Notes under the pieces: model-generated | Told to the model about the DNA's origin: nothing | The model's input: the letters and a program-made list of their open reading frames with translations, nothing else | The model's database searches: none | Shown here: in pieces, positions 34,729 through 45,700 of the stretch | Numbering within the stretch: the first letter of the stretch is position 1 | How the letters are laid out: the number at the start of each line of letters is the position of its first letter | Program-made: the position numbers and the translations under genes | Assembly (NCBI GenBank): GCA_964030475.1 | Contig: CAXIPT010000012.1 | Coordinates: forward strand, 482,123-546,122 | Reading direction: 5' to 3' | Length of the DNA stretch: 64,000 nucleotides | Origin: Tethya wilhelma | Lineage: Eukaryota; Porifera; Demospongiae; Tethyida; Tethyidae

Positions 34729-35400
34729 ATCTTTAGAGTCTTGAAAAACTGAGCCTTGAACTACCAATTTGACACACATCATCTAAATCACATGTTTCAA
34801 GGTACATGAAAAGTGTATTTAAAGCAAACTAAAAGGGTTTCACAACAACTAACTGAAGCATATATCAGTCTACAGCAATAACTAAAACTAAACTAACACT
34901 AAATGGGCCACCAGGAAATAACTAAAACTACACTAAAATTAGGTAATATCATAAAAAACTAAACGAAAACTAATAAAGATTGAAAGTATCAAACTAAAAC
35001 AACAATGGAGACTCCATACACATGGTGTAAGGTCTGACCCCACAGTAGTGTGGTTGAAATCTAGACACCTATAAGATTTCCAAGTGGTAAAATATTGCAT
35101 AGTAACACAACATGACACAGTCATAATACCCAAAATGAGTCTGAAATGAGTCTGGTGGGTCTGTAATAGGTTCATCGATCATACTTGCAGGAATATCTCC
35201 AGCTGTGACTACATGTAAGGGGAGAACAAACTAGCATATCATTACAGCTTAATGTTTGCCAGAATGAGTATGTTGACACTTTTGCCAACCAGCGTGTTAA
35301 CATAGCAAATTCATCATTAAGTAGATTTGTTTCTGAGCTTTGTTCACTTTATTCCTACTCATAATGTGATACACATACATACATACATACATTGTTTTAG
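34729..35400. other. Spacer / putative intron
   Basis: Rich in AACTAAAACTA-type repeats (34860-35000); ACATACAT repeats just before the acceptor at 35400. No gene seen. Confidence 0.45.
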
Positions 35401-35577
35401 GATTATTTCCTACACTACACCTGCCTCTGTGCCGTGGGCTTCACTGGAAACACCTGTGAAATTGATATCAATGAGTGCAACCCTAACCCATGCCTGAATG
35501 GTGGAATCTGTCAAGATATGATTGGGACGTATCAATGCCTCTGTTACAACAGTTTTTAGGGAAAGAGTGTACTCAAG
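35401..35577 (+). CDS. EGF-like exon (partial EGF plus one calcium-binding EGF)
   Basis: Acceptor TTTTAG at 35395-35400 and donor at 35578. It encodes the end of one EGF module ([14 protein letters not shown]) and a calcium-binding EGF ([18 protein letters not shown]). Near the end a run of five T puts a TAG in frame; one more T would restore the last EGF turn and the Cys, so the exon is frameshifted or has a sequence error. The end phase (one base over) fits the first YWTD exon at 42726, which makes this a candidate upstream exon of the large plus-strand receptor, but 7 kb of repeats lie between and the link is inference. Secreted or extracellular domain role, probably calcium-stabilised. 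Confidence 0.75.
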
Positions 35578-35605
35578 GTAAATACAGGCAAGACTTAACA
35601 CCTAT

Positions 35606-36002
35606 ATCATACATACAGTAGTACGTATAGTAGGAATGGGCCGACTGTCCCATTGACACAGTACAAAATGTTCATGCTTATAAACTTTCAGGGAAAGAAA
35701 GCTAAGCCTTCAAATGCATTTAATAGCCTCCTAAGACAGTTTGCTTACTGTATTAACCAAGAAAACTGGCAGAAAGTTTCTAGAGCACTGGCGAGAAGCC
35801 TCAAGAGTGAAATTGTGTTCTCCTTCGTTCCTTCCTTCCTTCCTAACTGGCTTACTTGAACACGATTTCCAGACAAACAAAAGGCATTGAGCCAACTTTG
35901 ACCATATAGTGGGACTTCATTTCATCTGTAGTACGTCCTTTTCGACTTGTTTGCTGGCGAAAAGGCAGCAAACAAAATCTAGGCAGCTTTGAAATTCTCG
36001 AC
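35606..36002 (+). mobile_element. Family-1 element, copy 4, truncated
   Basis: Terminal hairpin with stem ATACATAC / GTACGTAT and loop AGTA, then the body, as in copy 3 (shared GGCAGCAAACAAAATCTAGG). It breaks off at a GT repeat. Confidence 0.8.
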
Positions 36003-36060
36003 ATGTGTGTGTGTGTGTGTGTGTGTGCATGTGTGTGTGTATGTGTACGTGTGTGTTTAG
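36003..36060. repeat. GT microsatellite
   Basis: Imperfect (GT)n with CAT, AT and AC interruptions. Confidence 0.9.
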
Positions 36061-36539
36061 AGAGTATGTACATACATGTGTATATGAGTGCTGCGTGGTG
36101 CTTGTGTGTGTGTACGTACATATGTGTGTCTAGACAATGATAATTTGCACAATTAATTATTAGCTAAGCTGAAGTCATTGGCTAATGCTTTCTTTTACTA
36201 AGATTAATGATTTTACCATAGATCATGTAGCACTGATAAGAATTTACTGTGATAATTAAAGTTAGGTTGTTAAGAAACTGTGTCACAATATAAGCGTTGT
36301 TTTGTTACCAAAAATAACTAAAGTGTGACATTTTGTGATTTTTTTGTCGCAAACATGCATGGACATTGTATAGAGATCCATCATGTATAATCATCTTACC
36401 AATTACCAATCTTACCAATTACCATCTTACCAATTACCATCTTACGTATTAATGTACCATCAACTTGATGATCCAATCCCTAGTGTATGTGTTCAGGATA
36501 GTGATGCTTTTGTGGTCACCTGTAAAGATATCTAGAGAC
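36061..36539. other. Spacer with a short tandem repeat
   Basis: 36400-36445 repeats CTTACCAATTACCAT about three times. Nothing else recognised. Confidence 0.5.
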
Positions 36540-36868
36540 TGTGTGAGGGCTACTAGTGATGCAGGATCTAGTGATGGATCATCTGCCAGTGATAGATTGT
36601 TTTCTTATGCCACCTGAGATTAGCATGATTAATTTTGAGCCTGGAGATGGTCGACCTGGTTTTGAGGTTGTGAAGCATGATGATGAAGAGTTATGGATTC
36701 CGGTTGCACACAGAACAAGATCTCGGCTAAAGTCTTAAACTTTTTACTTTCTAAATTTTTGTTTGGTGCTTGATGTATGTGTTTGTCTGTGTGTTTGTTT
36801 GTCCCCCTTTGCACCTATTGTGGCATGTATTTCGAGATAATAATAAATAATAATAATAATCGTAATAA
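36540..36868 (+). pseudogene. 5'-truncated retroelement 3' end, copy a
   Basis: A short frame to 36738 ends WIPVAHRTRSRLKS. It is followed by a 3' UTR with TATTGTGGCATGTA and an (AATAAT)n tail. The same end is seen at 38488-38702, so this is probably a LINE 3' terminus (inference). Confidence 0.55.
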
Positions 36869-37116
36869 TGAGCAACTTATTAATTACTGTGCATGGCTAT
36901 GGTGTAAAAAAGAATTTAGTGGTACGTAGCCTTGTACTTGGCCTTCCCCTCACGGTAATCACTATATAAGTGCTGTTAAGTTTTCACGTTTAGGACATTC
37001 TATGACCTTTTGTGATGTTTTTTGTTTTGTTTCCAGCATGATCTAGCTAGGTACCACATTTGGATACTAGCCATATATACGTACATATACTGTACTACAT
37101 ATTGCACGTTTTGTCA

Positions 37117-37120
<4 letters not shown>

Positions 37121-37152
<32 letters not shown>
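37121..37152. repeat. AC microsatellite
   Basis: (AC)16. Confidence 0.95.
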
Positions 37153-37158
<6 letters not shown>

Positions 37159-38487
37159 CTAGCTCCTTCGATTCCACCACAACACTCTCCCACTTTCTAT
37201 GCTGCATCCTTTTCGTGAGAAAAATCAGCCAAAGATACAATCCACAAAAAAGCAAACACAAAAACAATTAAACTATCATTACTATAAAGCTATTTAAAAT
37301 TGAAGAAAGGTTTTTAGTACATACATAGCTATATTATAATTAATAGGCATGTAGTCGTATAGACGTATTTCCTTAATTACCAGTCCTCAAGCCCACACAC
37401 AGCTGAGTGTAGGTNATTATGGCAAACAAAGGAGCAAACTAGTTTTGTCTAATGATCCACCACAAGAACAAAAGTTTGTCGTCTCATGCAGTTGCAAACT
37501 CTCTACCTTGCAACACTAGCAGATTCAAACCTTGTTGCCCTATTCAAGAGCTGGTTAGTCCAGCTTCTAGAAGTTTTCACTCATCTTTGACTTGTGACAA
37601 ACAAATTTTCTCGTAAAAAATGAGTTTCTGGCAACATAGAAACTAGCCTCGTTGGGCCTGGGGACAATTGAGACTACATGGAATCATTTTCTGGCGCAGC
37701 TACAGTAGCTACAAACATACACTTGCTTGATCACTGATTTTTCCAACATTAATCCAGATTGACGTCACATTACTATACAGCATGGTTGGTTACTAAGGAA
37801 GTGATGCATTTTCTAAGCCTGTTAGTGACCATACCTTCAGTTTTTAGCAATTTAGAAGCCCTTAGAATGCTTGTATAGTAACCTCAGGCTCCACCCTCAG
37901 TGTATTATAACAAGCATTCTTCATGCTTTTTATTAATAAATCACTAAGAACCCCAGGCTAGATCACTAACCTATACATGCAATTAAGTTACCAATAATAG
38001 CTGGTTATTGAGGACATTTGTACTACATTCATCTATAATTATCTTGACGCTCACTCATTTATTTTAAAACTCTAGTCCTCCACTTATAGAGGGTTAATTG
38101 GCAATAGTAAAATCGACACACATCATGGTGAGTGAGTTTTTTCTTCCAGCAATTGGAATGGTGTGTGCAACATATCCAGCATTAGTTTTTGACAATGCTT
38201 TCACTGTTGTAGCTCCTTCTAGCCTCGCTCTGTTGGGTCCAGTATGGTTGCTTTCAACTTGTCATTAATTTTATCCACAGCAGCAGGGTACTCCTGAGTT
38301 CCTTCTCTTCTACCTTTTCAGTTAGTTGCTTAAGTGCCGCCTCTGCTTGTTCCAATATCTCTTTTTTCTTCAATGTTTGCTATAGCTTTACTTTCTATTT
38401 TTCCGGCTTCAAAAATGCTGTCTCTTATTCTGCTCCTCTCTCTCACAAGTAAGGAAAGATGGCTGATAACAGTGATACCGTATAGCT
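37153..38487. other. No gene recognised
   Basis: AT-rich spacer with one N at 37415. Short frames here have no recognisable motif. Confidence 0.45.
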
Positions 38488-38702
38488 GCTCAGGAGTCTT
38501 TTTGGACTCCCATTGCACACAGAACTCGCCGCAAACGAGCTCGCATTAAGCTGGATGTTAGCAATTTGTAGGTTGCATGGTGCAGCTGATTTATACACCA
38601 TGTTTTGTTAATTCTCTTTACCTGACCTTTTTTATTTTTCTTTATCATTCTGTTGTGCCTACTGTGGCATGTAAATGACATAATAATAATAATAATAATA
38701 AT
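38488..38702 (+). pseudogene. 5'-truncated retroelement 3' end, copy b
   Basis: A frame ending FWTPIAHRTRRKRARIKLD (stop at 38571), then a UTR with CTACTGTGGCATGTAAATG and an (ATA)n tail, paralleling copy a. Confidence 0.55.
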
Positions 38703-38899
38703 AGCGGGAAATTTTCGTATGGTGGAAATTTTCGTATATTTTGTATGCGGTTCGAATATACCAAAATTAAAACTGCGAAAATTTAACTTCCGCATTTACT
38801 TTATACGAGCGCGTGCTGCGTATACGAAATTTAAAACTGCGAAAATTTCTTCTGGTGCGTTTATACGAAATTTTGCACCAACGAAAATTTCCCGCTATA
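38701..38899. mobile_element. Family-4 TIR MITE (TATAGCGGGAAATTTTCG ends)
   Basis: TAGCGGGAAATTTTCGTA at the left and ACGAAAATTTCCCGCTATA at the right; several internal GAAAATTT repeats. Other copies at 44624 and, diverged, 45636. Confidence 0.8.
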
Positions 38900-39275
38900 C
38901 GGTACTGGTAATTTAGAGCTGGCAAAGTATTTATAGAGAAGGACTGCCAGAAGAGGTGTAGTGTTTCCTTGAAGGTGCATGTTGTCATTTATCATGAAGT
39001 TATAATATTATATCTCCATTCAGATCGCATAGCCAGTTTGTAGCCAACTGATGACTTAGATCAAAGCACCGACAGTGCACATGTGGTTTCTGATATTTCT
39101 CTGTGGTTTGAACCTAGTATACCTATGTAAACTTAACTACCGCATTGGGGGACAAAACACTTATTACATCCTTCGCTGGGCTGTCTGGAATAATGCCCTC
39201 CAGCCGTTACTTATTGCGCTCGTGCATTATATTCCACACAACCCAGGGAAGCGTGTAATAACAGTTAGTAATACT
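38900..39275. other. No gene recognised
   Basis: Short spacer between family-4 and family-1 elements. Confidence 0.4.
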
Positions 39276-40583
39276 ATCATACATACGATAGAACGTATAG
39301 TAGGAATGCATAAGCCACCTGTTCCATTGATGCAATACAAAATGTTCAAGCTTATAAATTTTCAGAGAAAGATAGCTAAGCCTTCAAACATGCTTAGAGG
39401 CCTCCCTTAAATAGTTTTCTAACTGTATCGACCAACAAAACACACAAAAGCTTCCTTGAGCACCCTGGAGAGAGCGTTGTCGGGAAGCTAGAACAATGCA
39501 ATTTTGTTTTCTCCTTCCTTCCTTCCTTCCTTTGTGACTTACTTGAATGCAATTTCCAAAGAAATAAAGACATTGAGCCAACTCTGCAGTGGCGTAGCCA
39601 GGGGGGTGCTAAAGGTGCATTTGCACCCCTTTTTTTTGTCTCGCGAAATTTACGCGTAGGTTATAAAATGCGCTATTTTTTAGCTTGTAATAATTTTTTG
39701 TGCACTTACATAGTAGCAACACGTAAAGTAGTCATCTTTGGCCAGAATTCAATCCAGAACAACTATTAGAAGCTTTCTTTTTGCTGCTACAAGGCTTTAG
39801 AGAGCGTTCGATCTAGCGAGCGCGTGCTACTGCTCGATTTAATGAATGGGAGAGGCTAAAATTAGCTAATTAAGTGGGTGTGGTTTCCGGTCGTGCAAAA
39901 TTTCTGCCGCGCTTTGCGCGCACCATTTTTATTGCTACCTCTTTTTTAAAATCCTGGCTACGCCCCTGCTCTGACAATACAAGGTAACTTGAATTCATCC
40001 ACAGTACGTTCTTTGATACTCGTCTGCTGCCCAAAAGTAAGCAAACAAAATCTAGGCAGCTTTGAAACTTTCAGGTAAAAATTACTGTACTAGCTGTTAT
40101 GTAGCCATTTTATGTAGGTAAAGGTCATCAACAGACCACATGGTTTGCATGCGCATTCAATATTTCTGCAAGCACTTGCTTTTTTTGTCACTAACTTGTC
40201 TCCATGCAATAACACTAAAAAGTGAATGAACAAGTAGTAAAAATTTCATAAAAATATAAGCTGTGTAGGAATGGGCAGTTCTGTAAAAAAGCAAGGAAAC
40301 AAGGCAAGAATCTGAATTTCAGCACATGACTACTTCATTTTTATGCCAAAGTTGCATTGCATGCATGGTTTTACCTGTATGTCTGCTGATACTTCATTCC
40401 AATTAGTGAACTAATTGTGTGACTATTGACGTATAATTAGCCTGCAACTGTTCACAGATTTTAATAATGAAAATGAAGTAGTCATGTGCCGAAATTCAGA
40501 GTCTTGCCTTGTTTGCTTGCTTTTTACAGAACTGCCCATTAATTCCCGCACAGCTTATTTTTATAAAATTTTTACTACTTGTA
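39276..40583 (+). mobile_element. Family-1 element, copy 5, with nested hAT-like MITE
   Basis: Terminal hairpin partly decayed (39276-39300), body, then a large hairpin to 40583. A 382-bp MITE at 39587-39968 interrupts the body. Confidence 0.8.
39587..39968. mobile_element. hAT-like MITE, copy 1
   Basis: TIR CAGTGGCGTAGCCAGG with complement CCTGGCTACGCCCCTG; 5-bp target CTCTG on both sides. A CAGTGGCGTA start with a 5-bp target suggests a hAT-type element (inference). Confidence 0.75.
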
Positions 40584-40847
40584 ACTTATATGACTGACAC
40601 TTACTATAATATTATATGTATTTACATCCTGTTGCTATGTTGTTACTAAGTAAATTATTTTCCATATTGCACTAACCACAAACTCATATTGCACTAACCA
40701 CAAGCTCATATTGCACTAACCACAATTGCTTCAGGCAAGATTGCATAAGAGGCTAAAAATTAATACTGAATTATAGTAGCAATAATATTAATGTGTACTT
40801 CTGTGTATAATTGTTTACTGATTAATATAAGTTATAAATCATTAAGG

Positions 40848-41178
40848 AAAGCTAGAATGTCCTCTTCTGATACGATACTGGAGTCCACACTTGTACTGGT
40901 ACTTGTAGCTGTCGGATGATTAGAAAAGTTTACTGGAGCTGCTGGTCCTTGGTTGATATTAATGTTCACTTGGCATGCAATTATTAAAACTCATTCCTGG
41001 TATCAGACCAGAGGTTTGCCATTTGTGCACTATATGTTGACTCAGTTGATGATGAGAGAATGTTCGAGACTGCTTGGTGTTGTTTTGCACTTGTTCGCTC
41101 ATACATACGAAGGCCTTCGAGTGATCGGTGTCCAGTTCGCTCCTGGATTACTTTCTCTGGAACTTGAGCATTATACAG
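40848..41178 (-). pseudogene. Tyrosine-recombinase-like protein, C-terminal remnant
   Basis: The minus strand from a possible acceptor (TTTAG) at 41178 reads LYNAQVPEKVIQERTGHRSL and continues to RMYERTS. This is the box II region of tyrosine recombinases, with GHRS and the nucleophile Tyr in YER, as in Crypton-like and domesticated recombinase proteins. The main frame stops at 40984, but a shifted frame carries on with a Ser/Thr-rich tail ending SEEDILAFLNDL near 40848, so one or two frameshifts are present. The Arg box I region and the rest of the core are missing. Family-1 copy 6 begins about 45 bp upstream. It is probably a decayed mobile-element or element-derived gene. Confidence 0.7.
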
Positions 41179-41222
41179 CTAAACCTATACAAAAAAAATA
41201 TGTTATAGGAGTAAGTGAAAAT

Positions 41223-42416
41223 AAGTAGTAAAAATTTCAAAAAAATAAGCAGTGTAGGAATGGGCAGTGCATTAAAAAGTATTGGAACAAGGAATGGTCC
41301 CAATTTCGGCACATGACTACTTCATTTTCATTTTTATCCCTCATGNNNNNNNNNNNNNNNNNNNNNNNNNNNNNNNNNNNNNNNNNNNNNNNNNNNNNNN
41401 NNNNNNNNNNNNNNNNNNNNNNNNNNNNNNNNNNNTGTAGGAATGGGCAGTGCATTAAAAAGTATTGGAACAAGGAATGGTCCCAATTTCGGCACATGAC
41501 TACTTCATTTTCATTTTTATCCCTCATGCATAGCTATTATTGTCGTAAATGGTTCAAAGAATGATCTGTGCTTGAATAGATTATCAGTATCACATTAATT
41601 TTTATCACATGGTTCAAATTCCTGCCAATCTTATCACTTGGCTAAAAAGTTGAATAAAGTATAGCATGCATGTGCAGGATTAGATTAATACCAGCCAAGA
41701 CTTGGGCACAAAATGAAGTAGTCATGTGCCAAAATTGGGACCATTCCTTGTTCCAATACTTTTTAATGCACTACCCATTCCTACACTGCTTATTTTTTTG
41801 AAATTTTTACTACTTATTCGTTCACTTTTTTCAACACTACAGTGAAGAGACTATCAGAGACTGGTTAGTCCCCATAAAAAGCTTGAGTTATCTGAGAAAA
41901 CAGATAGAGAAGCTTATGCGCATGCGCGTTTAATGCCACGTGGATGACCTTTGAACTCTACCTACAAGAAGATGGCTACATTGAAGTACATGAATTTATA
42001 CTCTAAGTTTCAAAGTTTTCTAGTTTTTGTTTAGGCTTATTTGTGATGAAAACGAGTATCAACGAATTTAGTACCTATAAAAAGAAGTTACTTTGTGCTG
42101 TCAAAGTTGGCTCAACACTTTCTGGTTCTCTGGAAATGCTTTTCAAGTAAGTCAGTTAGGAAGTAAGTACGTAAGTAAGTTAGATGAACAAAAATGGCAC
42201 TATTGTGGCTTCCCACTAGCTCTCTCTACGAGTGCTGAAGAAAGGCTCTGTGAGTTTTAGGCCTTGCATACAATTGGTAATCTGTCAGTGAGAGACTGTG
42301 AGCAAGTTTGAAGACTCAATTTTGTTTTGTTAGATTTTTATGATCATAAACATTTTGTATTGTGCCTATGGGACATTCGGCCCATTCCTACTATACGTAC
42401 TAGCGTACGTATGATA
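41223..42416 (-). mobile_element. Family-1 element, copy 6, with assembly gap
   Basis: Large hairpin (41223-41820), body, terminal hairpin ATACGTAC-TAGC-GTACGTAT (42393-42412). It contains GCGCATGCGCG and CACGTGG (about 41919-41943). Ns at 41346-41435. Confidence 0.8.
41253..41528. repeat. 93-bp sequence repeated on both sides of an N gap
   Basis: 41253-41345 equals 41436-41528. Most likely one hairpin arm assembled twice around the gap. Confidence 0.9.
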
Positions 42417-42725
42417 AGGAATTTAGTAATGCAGGAAATATGAACAAGAAAAGCAAGCAGTATGATTAAATTTTATCAAAGGTGCAATATGTTTACATAT
42501 GTCACACCATGTTAAAATTTGATCGTCACACAAATTATACAGAATTAATAATTTTAAAGTTTGCATACATGCAATCATGCCTACATCACTTAACCTTGTA
42601 AATTAGTCAGCTACAGGCATTAGCATGTACCATATAGATATTAAAATAAAACTGCATAAAATTGATTATGAATTATAAATTTACATAAATCTATATAGAG
42701 TCAGGCAAGCTTTGTTTTATTGCAG

Positions 42726-45700
42726 AGGATATTGCTATTGATTGGATATCAAACAAGCTCTATTGGACTGACAATACTCATGATTCTATCAATGTGATGA
42801 GCATTGATGGAGGGGTCTACACAACAGTTGTTGACACTGGACCAAACACTATTCCAAGATCAATTGTAGTGGATCCTATTAATAGGTGAGCAAAACCAAT
42901 TAAGACTTAAAAAACACAACAAATAACTTTTTGTCGTGTCTATGGTTGGTAATTATTTAAATTTGAATGATATCATAGAACCTGCATGATAGCAAATTTG
43001 AGACATGCGTCTGAAATATAACTTCGAAATTAATACTACTCCAGTTTGAGAGCAAAAGAGCTAGAATATTGAAACTTTCATTAAAACCTATAAAAACTGC
43101 ATACAAGTAATCACTAATAAGTATTTTCTGTGGCTTAGTTTGTTGTTTTTCAGCAAGTTCGAAAGACAACTATTAATCACTAGTATTGTTAAGCCATGCA
43201 CTCAAATTCTGCATACAAGAATGCTAACAAAACACACTGTTTCTAATGAACTGCCACACCTTGCGATACACATAATAATTATGTGAATCTGAGATCTTCA
43301 CTCCCAAGTGGAAGGCTATTTTTGATCACTAACGTGTTTGCATTAAAATTAGCTAATTTTGAGACTTTATGTTTAACTATTTTCCTCTTGACATAAGTTA
43401 AAGCTCTATTTGCTATATATATATATATATATAATTATATATATATACATACTAGAAGCAGAATTGGGGAATTTAGCATTGTAGCTATAGAGAAAAGTGG
43501 GCGCAAGATAGAAGAACAAGAATTAAGAAGCGGATGCATGCCAATTGGAGGTTTAGCATATTTTAGTTTGGTACTCTAGCGATGGTTTTAGACCTTGTTT
43601 TTATAGGCTTGTTAGAAAGAGAAAGAGCTAAATAGTATATCTATAGCTTAAGAAGCCTTTTTGTGCCAAGCGCTTAGTTTTTGCAGAGTTATTCCCGTGA
43701 ATATTTGTATTGCGCTAATGGTAATGCGTACTACTGTACTGGGAATGTAAAACTTTCAAATTGTCTAAATTTTGTTTGTAGTGGAATATCAAAATTTAAT
43801 TAACTTTTAAATTGTTGTCAACATAGTCTGAATTACAGGTGAGAAATGATATAAAAATGAAAAAGTATATGTTTTTAATTATATATTTTATTTTAATGGC
43901 AGGAAAATGTATTGGACAGATAGAGGCAGTATACCAAAAATAGAAGGAGCGTCAATGGATGGAAGTAATAGAACAGTGATTCACGCTAGAAACTTGATCC
44001 TTCCTGATGGGATAACTCTTGACCAGTCAACACAAATGCTTTACTGGGTGGACTTTCATCGACGTGTTATTGAGAGTTCATATGTTGATGGGACAGAAAG
44101 AATGATTATAATACATAATATGAACATATTTCAACCTTTTGGTATAACTCTGTATGGAAGTTTTCTCTTCTATACAGACTGGCTTGCTGCAATTAGTTCT
44201 GTTAACATAACTTCACAGTATAGCAACACTATTTTTGATGGAATATGTGAAGAGGCATATGGCATTGAAGTTGTAAGTAAAGAAAGGCAACCAAATGGTA
44301 AGATATTAATATTATTCATCTATGTAATTTGTGTGTATAATATGTCCCTGAGGCACTTCTTTTAAGCTAGGTCATTATTCAGTCTATACATCTATGTAAT
44401 ATGTGGCATGCATATGATCATGCCTATGTGCATTTCTCTTGATGTCGTACTACTACACACATGCGGCTATGCTATAGCTTTTGTAGGGGCTACCTATAGC
44501 TTCTAGTTTAGGTGCAATTGAGCACTTTAGGGCGAGGTATTAATATTCGAACTTTTTGAAGCACTGTACATGGTCTACTATTGAAAATTCAGTACTTGCA
44601 TGCTCAATCACTTTTTCAGCTACTGTATAGCGGGAAATTTTCTGGGGTGTAAATTTTCGTAAAAAGCCTTGACCGCGCTTCAGAAGAAAATATTCGTGGT
44701 TTGAATCAAGTTTCATGACTCAAGTATCTCCAACTTACAGCACTTGAAGGTCTTGTGACAGTTTAACTGCTTTGGTATACATGTAGAATACTATTCTAGC
44801 TAGATACTAGCTATTTAGACTGCAAACTTCTTGAAAAGACAGGCAAGAGACAGAGAACTGAAGTCTTTGACAACGTGCGCATGGCGAGTAATGTGACCTT
44901 TGACCTCAGAAAAATTTTCATAGGAGGGAAAATTTAGTGACTCAGGGGTTAGTCACGAAAATAACGAAAATTTGCACCCCTCGGAAATTTCCTGCTATAC
45001 GGTATATGACATCACTAACTACTCCATTGTTATAATTATGCCAAAGTCTTATTGTCATCCCAATTAGCAATAATTATTAAAGTAGTTGTTCTATATATAA
45101 TTATATAGCCGAAGTTTAAACATTATTAATGCAGGTAGGTGTGTACTGAATTAGAACCATCATGCGTATGGTAGTATGTATAGTAGTAATTGGCCGAATG
45201 TCCCACACACAATACAGAATGCATGTTTATCAGCATATTAAAAAATCTGGCAAAACAAATTTAAGTCTTCAAAGTTGCTCAGAGGCCCTCTCGCTCTCTC
45301 TTACAGATAACCTACTGCAAACAAAGCCAGAAATTCTCAGAAACCTTTCTGAGCACTGGTGAAGAGCATTAGTGGGAAGCCAAAATAGTGCTGTTTTTGT
45401 TCTCCTATAACATTATGTACTTACTTACTAACTGACTACTTGAACACAGTTTCCAGAGAACTGGTACCATGTAGAAGTATTTGGCCAACTAGTTCTTTGA
45501 CTTCACCAAGTATAAGTTCTTTTCACCAAACTACATTCCTTGATACTTACTTTCATTGTAAATAGGCCTAAAGGCATATATAGGCATATATACCCATTCC
45601 TACACTGGTTATTTTTCTAATGAAGTGTATAATACTGTGGATCGGAAAAATTTCGTAGTTCAAAAATTTTCATATGACATTGCATTTACGTAAATTTACT

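Noticed and set aside
36556..36738. Independent small host gene
   Set aside because: Its C-terminal peptide and 3' UTR recur at 38488-38702 with a retroelement-like tail.
38330..38518. Minus-strand 62-aa frame
   Set aside because: No homology recognised, and its upstream part overlaps the retroelement tail on the other strand.
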